A DNA stretch of 64,000 nt from Nematostella vectensis (Eukaryota; Cnidaria; Anthozoa; Actiniaria; Edwardsiidae). The stretch spans positions 6,841,042-6,905,041 of the forward strand of contig NC_064041.1 in assembly GCF_932526225.1 (NCBI RefSeq), given 5' to 3'. The translations under genes were made by a program, and so were the position numbers. Positions 36,701-49,480 of this stretch are shown here, piece by piece. The notes beneath the pieces were generated by a model. It had not been told where the DNA came from and ran no database searches. It saw only the letters and a list, made by a program, of their open reading frames with translations. Position 1 is the first letter of the stretch; every line of letters starts with the position of its first letter.

Positions 36701-39700
36701 CACCCAGGAAGTTGTTGTGACCTTGTATTTAGAATCAGGTAAAGTGGTAGTCAACCATGCTTAAGGAGCGGCACTGGGGCAGATCAAGAACTTCTCAAGG
36801 GGGCGGCACAACCCTAAATGTGAGAAGGTTGCCAAAACTTGAACAAATTTTATTCATGATATTGTCTGGAACAATTGAGGAACAGGCAATAGGATAGTCC
36901 TAGACTTGAAACTTGCTGTTAGTATTTATACATGTAAATTTCAATTGGAATCTTTATTTGTGTGTGACCTGTACTATAATTAGAAGTTGACAGCCGATAG
37001 AAGCACAAGACAGAAATAGGCTAAAATCAAAACAGCAGACATAATCCACTTCATCTGGAAAAACTAGTTTGAACATAAAAAAAAATGTTTAACTGAAACT
37101 TGGTGTTATACAAACAAACCAAGTTGCTAGAATGCACTGGTCACTAAGCATAAAGCGCAATGGATTGAATGTGATAAATGAAGTTTGTGGCAATTTAAAT
37201 CTTATGTGGTTGCTCCTCGAAGGTGGTAGGGTAGATTGGGATCGTTTTCAAAGTAAGAAACGTGTAAATTGGTCTAGCGTAAATAGTTCACTATATGCAC
37301 ACAAATAACAATTCTTATTGAAATTGAAAGAAAATGTTTAAAGACCGATACTATCCTTAAGCTTGTGATTGGATCCATCAGAGCATGTTAGAAAACAAGG
37401 TGAAACGTTTTCTTGGGGTGGTGCGAAATCCGAAAAAGTGGACCTAATTTTTCCGGGGGGGGGGGGGGGGGAGTTTTCTGATATAAAACTGAACACCCCC
37501 GAAAAAAAAGGATTTTTTATGCCTTTGCAGTATAGCCACGGGATGTTTATTTCACTGGTCACTAAGCATAAAGCGCAATGGATTGAATGTGAATAATGAA
37601 GTTTGTGGCAATTTAAATCTTTTGTGGTTGCTCCTCGAAGGTGGTAGGGTAGCCTTTGTAGTATAGCCACGGGATGTTTATTTTCGCATTTGGCTTCATT
37701 CCAGACCAATGTAGCTTATGCTTTATAGTTTTGTCTATAAATAGCACATCTATTGAGAACCGAAAGTGGACGTTTGCGTTTGCACCTCCTGCACCCCCCT
37801 GAAACGGGCCTGCAATGCAATGGGTAAATTTGTCATAGTATTGGTCTAGTACAGAAAGGGAAGGGGAGTACCAATGTATCAAACTGGAGGAAAATCTATG
37901 GATTTAAGCTCAGCTCCCATACATGACGACCATCAAGACCCACCTCCGCTGCATCTATTCCATTTTCATTCATATTCATCAAGAGCTATGTATAAACAAA
38001 CATGTGTCAAACTTAGTGACTGTCTCATTTTGCTTCTTCCTAGATGTAAATACCCGCTGTAAAGAGTTTGAAGCAGGGACTGCACTCCACATAGCAGCCA
38101 CCAACCTTTGCTTTGAAGCTGCCCGATGCCTGGTATACGTATTTCCCTTCTCTTCCTATTAATGTTCTAGTCCAATAGGCCGTTTAATATGGAATTCTAG
38201 CCATAGCTAAAAAAATTTCCAACCTCATATAGCGAAACCACATTGCTATCATAATAAAAGATCGCCTCGATGTCGATATAATAGATTTTGACTCTGTGTC
38301 TTTCTCTGTGTGTAACGAGAATAACCATATATTCCTATGTTCTTGTTATGGTACATTAAAATGGCTCCTTTCCCGTCCAGTCCATCCTAACATACCCCCA
38401 CCCACGTTGGTCTACAAGCTTTACTTTCACTCTAATATCAAACTACACAAATATCTGTTTACAATGCAGTGGTCTTCCATATAAGATATCCCCTTTAAAA
38501 TGATCTGTCTTTATTCAAAAAGCTATATTATCAGAAAACGTATAGCAGCTCATCTTTGTTTGTACTGTAACTTGGTACATACAGTACCCTGGTGTGAACT
38601 GTAATATTGTGCAAATGTAGTTTGTGAAGGGTAAGTCTCTACACACTACGCTTGGTGTGACCTTGGTATTACTTACGTATGAATGAACTTTCGTTGTCAT
38701 AGTTACAGCACGGTGCAGACGCGTACTTGCGTGACAAGCTGAATCGAACACCGCGGGAGTGTGTCCCGGATGGTAAGATGCGCAACTGACTTCTTTTTGC
38801 TGGCGGTGTTGAATTATGGGAGCGTTAAACAGCCCCATAATGCGATGCATTATGGTCCTGACCGAAAACGATAAATTTCAAACTAGCTTCAATGAAAATA
38901 CCTAGTCATTTTTCAGTAGGATCAGTTTTATTTATCGAAAACTTTACATTTATCAGTTTACAATACAAATGGCCACATCCTGGTAGACCTTAGTTTCATA
39001 CGCAGTTGGTCCGAACTCTGTCACGCTATTTGCTTGAGCCCAAGCGCATAGCGTTTGACTACCGAGAAATTTGCTGGGTTCACGTCGTGGCTTTGTGGGG
39101 AACGGTTAAGATTTCAGCCGTAAGGCCTCTCAGTTCTCAAATAAATCCCTTTTTTGCTTCACGGTCGTCTTTGCAACTCATGTTCTGACCCCCCTTTCAA
39201 TGTTTTTTCTTCTTTTAAAGTCAGCGCATATGATCCGGAATCCGAGCCTGCGATCGTTGCTGAAAAGATGACGCGGTTGCTATCAGAAGCGGAGCCACTG
39301 GAGGCACCCAAACCCGAGACGGAGGTTAGTTTAGATAACATGTTCCGAGAAATATATAGCCTACGTTGCAAGTGTTTCCATGAGCTAGAACGTCTTAGCT
39401 CTTCGCTTGGCCAAACCTTTCGCTGTTGTTTGGATCCCAGGTGGCGCAGTAGGCAGAGAGTCGCTCTGTACCACCTTTGCCTCTCACCACTATCGCGTTT
39501 GCTCTGACGTTTTACCGGGTTCTCCACCTTTTCTCTCTCCACAAAACCAACAATTTCGATCTTAGCTGTGATTCGTGGTCAGACGTGAGTTGTATGGCGG
39601 CTGCCTGAGGCGCCTTCCTATGCCTTCAACTTCGATAACGTCTGGATCTGCGCTCTCTCAATTCAGCACCCAGCTATAACGACAGTGACCTCCAATTTAT

Positions 39701-42700
39701 TTATTTGTTTATTTATTTATTCTAAGAAATGTACAAAGACGTTTGGCAGATTCTTTTTTACTTAAAGTATACACAGCTTCGTGTACAGATTACTAGCACT
39801 TTTTGTAACGAATAAAGTGAAAACTTGCGCTCATTCATCCGTGTCCTAATTCGATTTTTGATCTAATTCCTTTTTTTAGAATCAGGATGCGAATGAACTG
39901 ACAATCGGCGAGCGAGTGTATATTGGCGGCACCAAGGTAACATGACTATCATTCGTTGAAGCTTTTTCTTGTTTTGCCTTTTTTGAGTCTTTCTCTCTTT
40001 CTGACCTTATAGAATGTACTGTACATTGCAATAGCAAATTAAATTCAACTAAATCGCTATGAAATCCAATACAATGAAAAGCTTTGTTCTGTTTCTAGAG
40101 CATAAAATAATACAAGCCATGGATAATTACATTTCCCGATATAATCAGAACCAAGTTAGAACGATGGTCTTTGATTTTTGTTTTTGTAGAGTGGTGTACT
40201 GCGATTTTGCGGCAGGACAGAGTTTGCCTCAGGGGAGTGGGTTGGGGTCGAGTTAGACCAACCAGTCGGCAAAAATGACGGATCAGTGGATGGCGTTCAG
40301 TACTTCCAGTGCGAGCCAAATCATGGTAAAAAGAGCACTGAATAAATTGTCTGATCACAAGGCTTGTATCTTTATACACAATTTAGATTAGCTTTGGTTA
40401 AAAGTTAGGTTCGCTGTAAATGTCTTGCACCGATATAATAAGAACAGCTCCTATCTTTCTAAATGCTGTGTCCTTATATTAATTGCGTTGATGCATATGG
40501 TTGATAAGTAATCATCCATGCAAGAAGACGCCCAGGTCCCATTGATCCGTGGCATCCCCATCTAGGATCTTCTTCGTACAGAAGATACATTAGAACATGT
40601 AGAATACAGTAACTAGTATATCGTATTTGTGATTTTCCGTACTGAACTAATCAGAAGAAGCAGGAACATTTTTTTGTCTTCTAATTTTAACAAGATTTCT
40701 AAAATAATATTATGGTCTTTCTAGGATTATGGTCGCTCGCTAGTTGTCGCTTGATCGTTGGACCAGCTATATACTTTGTGATGATTGGCGAGACTAGACC
40801 TATTGTTCTCGTCAACGATTATGTGTTATTAGGGAATTATTGCAGACAATGTTTTGTATCCAATAATATCAAAGCTTTTTCTTTAAATCTGACAACAAAA
40901 ACGACTTATCAGGACGGAGCGAAACCTAACTCATATTCTAAACTCTTTGGAACAGTCATGTTCTTTAGTTTTATATTGTTTAATTCGTTTGAATTTCTCT
41001 TATAATTCTTTCTTGTTTTTTGTCAATTTAGGCATCTTTGCGCCTGCTTCAAAAGTCACCAGGAACGGAACAACGCAGCACATCTCTCGCCTCAAGCCCC
41101 GCGCGTCAAGAAGACCCCCAGGAGAGTCAACACTTGTGACTTCTCAGCCCAATTCTAGACCCAGTTCTAGACCAAGCTCACGGCCAAACTCGCGTTCCCC
41201 TTCTCCTACACCATCTCCTCGGCTTGATGACTCGGAAATAGCACGTGACTTCCAGGTATGTAGAGCATTACGTCCTTTACTTGCGTCAATCTACACGAGG
41301 TTATACTTTGCGTTTGCATACAGCACGACCAGTTAAGTCATGAATTGCGGAAATAGTTTGGAATATCTGTTTCGACCAGACATGTTTTCTAAATTTTTAT
41401 GTGTTTGTTTTAATGTCTACGGTTTTACTGATTGCACTGTAAGGAGTTGTCTTTTTCTTAACGCTGTGCTCAAATGATATATCGTTTTTGTGTTAGATTG
41501 GCGAACACGTCCTCGTGGCCGGACAGAAGCCTGGAATTGTCCAATTTATCGGACAGACCCAGTTCGCTTCCGGGTAAGTAAAGCAGGGAAGAAATTAAAG
41601 TTTTGAGAGGCGTGACTTGGAATCGGAAGATGGAAAAACATTCTTTTTTCTATTGCACGTATTCTTACCGAGAAATAATGCCCCATGTGAGAGGGGCAGG
41701 GCAAAGCACTCATTTTCCGCTATTGCGGGATGGACTGGAAAATACGTAATATCGGATGTCCTTAGAGAAAACCAATCACGTTGCCGTTTCAAGGCTCCCG
41801 CGCAATACTGAATGACTGAAATAATCCATTTCCATCGGCTAATTCAAGCCATTGAAACTGAGAAACTTTCAAACAAATATCATTAATAAAGTATCAGACT
41901 TCAATCGTGGATTGTCATTTTGAAATTTTCTTGCAAATCAATCGCTGTATTTTCAATTGTAAACAATAACACAAATATGCTCTATGTTAATATTTAGTGA
42001 GAACTATAATGAAATTCCCCTTGCGCCTACCTTTAAACGAGGCCTGAGTTTGAGCTGGGTTTTTAGGGGATGAGTACTGACATTATGTATCCCTTCAGGT
42101 GGTGGCTCGGGATAGAGTTGTCTAATCCTGTCGGCAAGAATGATGGTTCTGTGGGTGGGGTGCGTTACTTCACGTGTAAACCCCGCTTTGGGGTCTTTGC
42201 TCCTGTCGCCAAGGTTACCAAGTAAGTCAATAAGATGGTAGGAGTGCGTTAATTCACGTGTAAACACTTAGCGTCATTGCTTCTGTCGAAATGGTTACCA
42301 AATGTATTTTTTCCACAGGAATCCCGATCCGCCAAAATTCGAGGAAACCTTCGTAGTACCCACTGCGCCTGCGCCGAAGATTCATCACGGCTCCCATAGT
42401 TCGTTGCACGAGACGACCAGCTCACATGGCTCCCTCAGTGACCTATCGCGTATGGACTCGAACCCTGACCTCAGACACTCGTCCAACCGATCCACCAACT
42501 CTTCGAACCCAGACCTCTCTCAGCGCCGTGGTAGCGCAGACAGGTATAAAAAGGGAGCCCACATAAAGAAATTATTATAGTTACATCTTATTAATTCGAT
42601 TTACCTATTTTTTGTTCACTGAGTTTATACCGCAAGCTGAGCTCTATCATTTTTGCTTATTTATTTAGGCAGTGTCCATTTTTCATCATAGATATTATAA

Positions 42701-44124
42701 CATCTTTACCATTGTCAGCATCATTACAATCATCACTACCATCGAAGTCATCACCATCACAGGCCCGAAGTCAGGGGGGGTTCTGGGGGTTCGGAAGAAC
42801 CACCCCACACGACTTGAAGGTCCGCCCTGATGAAAGAAAATTGAGTACCACTGCGAGCTAGGACGAGCTACCTAAAAGAAAATGGTCCGCTAAATGAGTA
42901 AACGAATCCCCCCCACTCGTTCAAAATATTGGCAACGGGCCTGCATCATATGATCACTGTATCATCATATGTTTGCCATGTCGATGTTCCGTTATATGAT
43001 CCATATGTTTGTTTTTTTAGTAGGTCAGGTTCCAAACCACAAAAGAAGGCCCCAAATGCGGAGTTCAGACTAAGCGAGGTAAAAACAGATCCAGGGTCGT
43101 GATGGGGTCTTGAGTCCCAAAATGATTTTAGTTGATCTAATAAACGCCCTGCTTAATGACTTGCTTAATGTCAAGAAACGCTTGCTACGCAGGCTTTAAT
43201 CTAACGTGATCCTGACTGAGACTAGAACCCCACTGCACTTGGGTTTGTTATATTTTCATAGTTTGTAAAGAACGCCCCTCTCTAATAAACGCCTCCTATC
43301 TATTGAACATCCCCCTCGGACCATTGAAATTTAATAAACTCCCCGGGCGTTTATTGGATCATTTACGGTAAAGTATCGGCCAAATGGCCATTATAGTCTA
43401 TGATAGTTAATGATATCCCCCTCCAGGGCATGAGCATTCTCGTAAATAGCGAGTTGGGCGTAGTACGGTACATCGGAGAGACGGATTTTGCCGAAGGAAT
43501 CTGGCTTGGAGTTGAGATGCGAAAACCAGGTCAGTAAAACATAAGACCACTGGCGTATAAGAACTTATAATGTAGCCCACATATTGTTTTTTTAGAATTT
43601 CCCGGTAACACTTTAGCCTCCATTATATCAGAGTTTAACCCCCCCCCCCCCCCCCCCTCTCCGCCCTTCCAATCATTGTAAGTCTCTAAGTCCAAGTCTT
43701 AGGTAGAATCGAAAGGGCGACACAACAAAGACCTAGACCCGAACACACTCAAGCTCCCAAATCAACATAGCGAATTATATATGCGTTTTTTTATTATTAA
43801 AAGAAGTAATAGTTTTTTTTTTCTTCAACAGTCGGAAAAAATGATGGCTCTGTGAATGGAAAGCGATATTTCACTGTGTGAGTAGATTGCATAAGTTCTT
43901 AATAAGGCTTTGCGCATTGTGATGTGGCTAGAAAAACATCTTCTGACAGCATAATTCTTGTATAACCTTTGGGAATTATGAGCGAGTCTGCTACCATGTA
44001 TTTTTTAAACGTTTTATTTATTTATTTTTTCAGCAAACCGAATTATGGCCTAATGGTGCGCCCGGGGAGAGCCTCGTGCAGAGGAATCAACTGCGCTAAG
44101 CTTGTGGAGGAAGTGACGTCATAG
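33722..44124 (+). CDS. CLIP4: CLIP4/CLIP3-like ankyrin and triple CAP-Gly protein
   Basis: Microtubule-binding or trafficking protein of the CLIP4/CLIP3 (CLIPR-59) group. Twenty exons were read: 33722-33733, 34284-34379, 34729-34793, 35258-35345, 35866-35950, 36233-36288, 36563-36677, 38044-38132, 38703-38772, 39221-39324, 39880-39936, 40190-40325, 41032-41255, 41497-41573, 42099-42221, 42319-42543, 43021-43078, 43427-43529, 43832-43877 and 44034-44124. All phases join, giving 639 residues. Ankyrin units fill residues about 85-220 ([44 protein letters not shown]). Three CAP-Gly domains follow (about 265-335, 400-466, 560-639), each with VGKNDGSV, the peptide-binding GKNDG motif. Ser/Pro/Arg-rich linkers separate them. 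Order matches human CLIP4 throughout, including [12 protein letters not shown] near the start. The four-codon first exon is the least certain. Confidence 0.93.
36495..36525 (+). pseudogene. decayed partial copy of a CLIP4-like ankyrin exon
   Basis: Intron sequence CAG then GATGCTGATGTGTTGCAGAA followed by GTGGTTTGGATGG resembles the start of the real exon at 36563 (TAG then GGTGCTGATGTGTCTCAAAA, GTGTCGATGG). The copy has lost the second conserved cysteine-arginine pair and has no donor. I read it as a failed local exon duplication. Confidence 0.45.
37134..37651. repeat. 100-bp direct repeats around a MITE in the CLIP4-like gene
   Basis: The block from CACTGGTCACTAAGCATAAA to GAAGGTGGTAGGGTAG occurs at about 37136-37233 and again at about 37553-37651, some 420 bases apart, with few differences. 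Between and after the copies lies a diverged relative (about 37385-37812) of the MITE at 4330-4624. Confidence 0.75.
43119..43372. mobile_element. MITE with GATCTAATAAACGCCC termini
   Basis: The left end (GATCTAATAAACGCCC) is mirrored by GGGCGTTTATTGGATC before TTTACGGTA at the right. A related fragment with TACCGTAAATGATCTAATGA lies at about 47103-47170. It is in a CLIP4-like gene intron. Confidence 0.55.
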
Positions 44125-44720
44125 AGATCAACTGCGCTAAGCTTGTGGAGGATGTGACGTCATAGAGATCAACTGGACTTAGCCTCTACAGGATGTGACG
44201 TCATAGCGATCAACTGCGCTAAGCTTGTGGAGGATGTGACGTCATAGAGAACAACTGGACTTAGCCTCCACAGGATGTGCCGTCATAGCAATCAACTGCG
44301 CTAATCTTGTAGAGGACGTCATAGATTGAACAATGCGCTATGCTTATAGAGGATGTGACATCATTGTATGAACAATGCGCTGAGCTTGTAGAGGATGTGA
44401 CGTCATAGATTGATCAATTAGTCCAAGTTCATGGAGTATGTGACGTCACAGACATCAACTGCGCTAATCTTGTGGAGGACGTGACGTCACAGACATCAAC
44501 TGCGCTAATCTTGTGGAGGACGTGACGTCACAGACATCAACTCCACTAAGCTTGCAGAGGATGTGACGTGAAAAGATTGATCAATAAGGCCAAGTTCGTG
44601 GATGCTGTGACATCATATAGATCAAACGGCGCTACGCATGAGAAGATGTGACGTCACAGACATCAACTGCGCTAACCTTGTGGAGGATGTGACGTCACAG
44701 AGGGATCATTTACAACCAAG
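44085..44720. repeat. 41-bp minisatellite grown from the CLIP4-like C-terminal codons
   Basis: The last coding bases (GATCAACTGCGCTAAGCTTG-like, then TGGAGGAAGTGACGTCATAG, ending in the stop) are the first unit of about fifteen tandem copies. Most copies keep TGACGTCA. Because the unit is 41 bases, later copies are in other frames and do not extend the protein. The array is in the presumed 3' UTR. Confidence 0.9.
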
Positions 44721-44862
44721 CTAGTGAGCTCGTGATATTTGTATAAGTTGCGCTGAACTTGTAGAGGATATAGCGTCTTAGAGAAGTCATCTGCGCTGAG
44801 CTTGTTCAAAGGGAAGATGCATGTGAAAGGATGAAACGTCATAGAGTGTTACCCTGCATAAG

Positions 44863-45003
44863 ATACAATACACCAAAAACTGGAGTTCGACTCTGCCAAA
44901 TTTTCGTCTTTAATAAGACTTGTTCAAGGCAGTCTGCCCTGAAGAAGTCTTATTAAAGACGAAAATTTGTCAGAGTCGAACTCCAGTTTTTGGTGTATTG
45001 TAT
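44863..45003. mobile_element. 141-bp hairpin element
   Basis: ATACAATACACCAAAAACTG at the left is mirrored at the right end, and the arms (CTTTAATAAGACT / AGTCTTATTAAAG) continue almost to the centre. Non-coding; likely a small MITE in the 3' flank of the CLIP4-like gene. Confidence 0.8.
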
Positions 45004-45209
45004 TCATTGTTCTGGTACGGGATCACGACAGTTTGGGCTTTTTGTTTCTACTTGCATAAGATAAATATACATACGCACATAGGAAGGGAAGAAACAATTT
45101 AACATTAAGCCCCCCATAGTTTTATATTGGTTACATATTTTATGAATGATTGTTTTTTCCATATTTATATGAATTATATATATATTATATTACGCAATAT
45201 GCCTAATAC

Positions 45210-45215
45210 AATAAA
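45210..45215 (+). terminator. candidate poly(A) signal of the CLIP4-like gene
   Basis: AATAAA about 1.1 kb after the stop codon; using it would place the minisatellite and the hairpin element in the transcript. Other sites are possible. Confidence 0.3.
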
Positions 45216-45689
45216 CATGTTATACGTCGTTCATTTGACCTTGTGTGTTTTATAAGCCTCAGGTACGGCCTGTAAATGCCCTGAATTCACGGGGGTGGAT
45301 TTTAAGTAAGATGATGGAGTTTGTAAGGCAATAACTATTACAAAACCGTGAAGTTCTCCCTAAATTCGCTTCGCGCCGCTTTAGTCGCAAAATGTAATAA
45401 AAGTCACAAGTGAAATAAATTTGGTCACAAATGAAAAATGAAAGTCACACAAAATAATGTTTCGCTTGTGCTCTGTGAGCGAAAGTAAACGAAATATTTT
45501 ATATTTCTGCGAAAACTAATGCGAAGAAGGTAATGATCGGAATAAGTGTCTTAGTCGTGACGTTCCCGTGTTTATTTCAATAAGGTCCTTGCCAAGTCGT
45601 GGAAAAGGGGTCGAATTTGGCAACCAGCCCCCACAAATGCACTTGCTTTGGATTGCTTCGGTCAAATCAACAACTAAAGATTAAAGGTG

Positions 45690-45890
45690 ATTTATATCAA
45701 TCAGCAAATGGCAATTACTAAGCCCCATAGTTACCTCCCCAGCAAATGGCAAGTACTAAACCCCATAGTTACCTCCCCACCAATCAGTAAATGGATTACT
45801 AAGCCCCATAGGTACCTCCCCACCAGTCAGCAAATGGATTACTAAACCCCATAGTAACCTCCCCACCAATCAGCAAAATACCGGCTTTAG
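45690..45890. repeat. CCACCAATCAGCAAATGG minisatellite, short array
   Basis: Four to five copies of a unit of about 43 bases (CAGCAAATGG, ATTACTAAGCCCCATAG, TTACCTCCCCACCAAT). The same unit forms a larger array at 58005-58700 inside a folylpolyglutamate synthase intron. Confidence 0.85.
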
Positions 45891-46478
45891 AAAGCAAATC
45901 GATCTCTGATTTTGTCCTGTGTATTATAAACGGGTACACACTGTATTCTTCAGTGCCTACCTACGGTGATATTCGAACAAAAGCAATATGAAGTCAGATA
46001 TCTAATGGTCAGTCGCTACAGGTATTTCAAAGAACGTTGAACCATAGAGCTGTACACTCAAAGAGCGTTGCCAATGTAGGGGAAGTCCGAGTTAAAAAAT
46101 AACGTGCAACCAAGAATATGTGCGCCCCCCTCAAATACCATCTTTTCACTTAACCTTTTCATCATTCGAGACTTTTAACTATTTAAAAACAATTCCCCCT
46201 CCTATATCATAGTTCCATGTTGTGTAAGTTTGGAGTACAGTATAGCAGGGCCCCGAATGGTCTTTGGCGAACACTCTTTTATGCGAGACACGCAACCTTC
46301 TTTATATCAAGGTATAAAGCAACAATCTGTAAAAATTAAATAAAAAAAGCTGGCATGTGTAAATAGATTAAATAGGTTAAATTAAAGAAAGGCGGGAAAT
46401 TATCTTTTTTTCTCTAGTTAAAATGCTCATACGTACGGTGGCCCATAAGTGCAATCCGAGTCCAAATACAAACTCCGA

Positions 46479-46816
46479 ATTCCAAAGCCTCACTTCCAAT
46501 TCCAAAAGCTCACTTCTAATTCCAAAAGCTCACTCTCAATTCCAAAACCTCACTCTCAATTCCAAAAGCTCACTCTCAATTCCAAAACCTCACTCTCAAT
46601 TCCAAAAGCTCACTCTCAATTCCAAAAGCTCACTCTCAATTCCAAAACGTCACTCTAAATTCCAAAACCTCACTCTCAATTCCAAAACATCACTCTAAAT
46701 TCCAAAACCTCACTCTGAATTCCAAAACCTCACTCTCAATTCCAAAACCTCACTTCCAATTCCAAAACGTCACTCTAAATTCCAAAGCCTCACTCTTAAT
46801 TCCAAAACCTAACTCC
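46479..46816. repeat. 20-bp minisatellite AATTCCAAAACCTCACTCTC
   Basis: About seventeen consecutive copies with mainly ACCT/AGCT/ACGT changes at one position. The resulting open frames are periodic and not protein-like. Confidence 0.95.
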
Positions 46817-46866
46817 AAGAGTGAGATATCTAGAGACTGGGTCGGGCTCTTGGATTCCAATGCAGC

Positions 46867-46965
46867 ATGTCTTCACGTTTCATGATGTTTTGCTCGAATT
46901 GCGGTCATCCATGCGATGGTGGAGCACGTTTTGCTCACACTATGGACACGAAAACACCAACAGGT
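46867..46965 (+). pseudogene. zinc-ribbon-like exon fragment, frameshifted
   Basis: ATG at 46867 opens a frame with FCSNCGHPCDGGARF, typical of the first half of a zinc ribbon. The second knuckle is readable only in another frame (FCSHYGHEN), so one base is missing, and one of its cysteines is tyrosine. A GTATT donor follows CAACAG at 46966. Either a decayed gene copy or a sequencing error at the T run. Confidence 0.4.
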
Positions 46966-47229
46966 ATTACAGTTTTATTAATTGCTACTTTATTACAATT
47001 ATTGCATTTTTTTTTTTTTTGCTTGTTTATTGCCTGCCCGGTTTCCTGGTGCAGGATATAGCGCTATCCTAGAAATTCATATGATAGGGATACAGTATAC
47101 ATTACCGTAAATGATCTAATGAACGCCCCCTCTCTAATGAACGCCTCCTATCTAACGAACGCCCCTCTCCCCCCCCCCCCCCCCCCCCCCTCAGGTTACA
47201 AGTTAAACTCAGGTAACAAACACCCCTAG

Positions 47230-48680
47230 TTTAAGCAATGCTTAAACTAAAAAAAGGAGGGACAATTATTATTATTTTTTTTAAGTTAAATTGCTCATAC
47301 GCTTTTTAAAAAAGAAACGAAAAAAATAAACTACTACTATTATTAAAATATGAGCGCTGCAGTTTGTTTCCCTATTGATAAGCGCCCTATTAATTCCCGA
47401 CAGGTATCCAATCAGTTTTATACTTTCATGGTCTCTGTGTCTTTAAAACATTTCTGCTGGGAGACCAGAAAAAAAAAAACTATACATTTTTAATGTTCGC
47501 CTCCCATTTACCCATCCCTCTTTTTAAGCACTATCTCGCTTTTTTCTTGGAAATGTGTACGTATTACAGCACATGTAGAAACCTTATGGATTTAAACGGA
47601 GTTGTCGTGAATTGTACAACCAATAGCACAACATTGCTTAAAGGTTTTTCTCTTGATTCCTTTGTTGAAAAGGAAGACACGCCTCCTTAGCCCCGTTCAT
47701 ATCGGCAACAACCGTACAACCATAAAACAAAATAAAAAAGTCAGATAGATTATTAAAAACATGTTCCCGTCTTTTCTCCGACGCCTAAAGAGTTACATCG
47801 AGGGTGAGAAGTTGGGGGAGTGTGTACCAGGCCCCACGGACCCTGTGTGCCACAGCAAGATTTACAAAGAGAGCACGGCGCACACAAGGATCCGCGAAGT
47901 AGCGCATCAATGCGAATTTACAGAGGAGAACGAGGCGATTCGAGATCACTTAATCAAGACTATGAGAAGCGCTCAACTACTACTCAAGACTATAAGAAAG
48001 AACTTAATTCTGGCACAAATACTAGTTATGATAAAAACTAATGGAAGGCAGAAGTGACCATTGAGTGTACTTGATAATACTCCCTCGCTACGCCAATGAG
48101 AGGGAAAAACGTTATGCTAAATGTAAACACTTCACGGGTGCCGACTAAATCAAGTCATACGGCCATAGTCTGTAAAAATTAAATCTAAAAAGCTCTTAAG
48201 CATTGCTTCGATAAAAGAAAGGGAGAATAGATATTACTTTTCTTTTTTTTAAGTTAAAATGCTCATACGTGTTTTTAACAAAGAAACAAAAGAAATGAGC
48301 GCTGCTGTTGTTTTCACTATTGATGAGGACCCATTTAATCTCAACAGGTATCCAATCATTTTTTCTCTCATGGTCTCTGCGTTTAAAAATTTTTTGCTTT
48401 GAAAAAAAAAAAAACCTCAATTGTTTGGTGTTCTATTTTTTTTTTTTTTTGCTAATCTTTTTATGTTCGTCCCACATTTACCTATCCCTCGTTTTACAAT
48501 AGCACTATCTCGCTTTTTATTTGAAATGTTTACGTAATAGATGACATGTAGAAACCTCATGGGTCTAAACGGAGTTTAGATCCATAAGGATATATGCTTA
48601 AAGGTTTTTCTCTTGATTCCTTTGTTGAAAATGAAAGACATCACGCTTCTCAAGTCCCGTTTACATTCATCAACCCTACA
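47230..48680. repeat. two diverged direct copies of a 450-bp segment
   Basis: About 47230-47690 and 48190-48670 share in the same order AAGTTAAAWTGCTCATACG, ATGAGCGCTGC, CAGGTATCCAATCA, TCATGGTCTCTG, GACATGTAGAAACC and TTTTTCTCTTGATTCCTTTG. Both copies have an ATG followed by about 16 codons and a GTATCC donor, so a small exon may have been duplicated. A third partial copy of the left edge is at about 46330-46435. Confidence 0.7.
47761..48057 (+). pseudogene. possible retroelement gag remnant
   Basis: A 98-codon open frame whose middle (REVAHQCEFTEENEAIRDHL) recalls the gag segment of Ty3/gypsy elements in which an R-x-L, Cys, then IRDxL pattern is usual. No zinc knuckle or pol follows. It lies between the two copies of the duplicated 450-bp segment. 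This assignment is weak. Confidence 0.3.
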
Positions 48681-48794
48681 ATAATAGCGTAAAAAAGAGC
48701 TTTCTATGGTCTTTTTCATCATTATTGTTATAAAATAAAGGTACGTGTATCCAGCTTTATTTTTTGCCACCAAACATTGTGACCAGCATACGGT

Positions 48795-49480
48795 CTAAAT
48801 AATTAACTTAGTTTGTAGCCAAAACAACATATGATTTATAAGGAAAATCAATCAAACAAACAAGCACTTGGTACTCCATCGAACTTTAATTACCCTTTAA
48901 CGAGAATTTCACTATTTGTGCACCTAAGTACGGTAACACATGAAAACGTAAAGTCGCAAATCGTAAAATGGAATTCACAGGATAAACGGCGAAAGAACGC
49001 CGAAATCTTTTTTTCGTGAGAGTAGTCTAAATAATCAACTTAGTTGTAGCGTAAACAACATACGATTTATAAACGAAAATCAATCAAACAAACAGGCATT
49101 TGGTACTCCTAACGAGAACTCAACTATTTGTTTATCTATGCACGGTAACCCATGAAATCGTAAAGCCAAGCAATAATTTTTGTGGCAAAAAAAATACAAA
49201 ACCTGCAGAATATTAAGAGTTATTTGTTTACATTGCATATGCATTGGTAAACCTTGTAAATAACCCTACCAGGAACTGGTGTTGAAAATCAGTCAAATTA
49301 ACAAGCACTACCCACTAGACAGCTAGAACTCAACTATTTGTGCACCTATATACGGTAACACATGAAATCGTAAAGACATACAATTACTTTTTTTTAGAAA
49401 AAAGTTGTTTATATTGCTTATGCATGGGTAAACTTTGTAAATATCCCTACCCTAAACTGGTGTTGAAATAAGCGACAGGT
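48795..49480. repeat. three tandem copies of a 250-bp unit
   Basis: Units at about 48795, 49022 and 49285 share AACAACATAYGATTTATAA, AAAATCAATCAAACAAACA, TTGGTACTCC, CAACTATTTG and ACGGTAACACATGAAATCG. A fourth copy begins the second block of the peptide-gene duplication at about 52433. They precede the cysteine-rich peptide gene and may be part of its 5' flank. Confidence 0.75.

Noticed and set aside
46423-46698. Open frame of repeated SKSSLSIPKPHSQF-type residues
   Set aside because: Generated by the 20-bp minisatellite.
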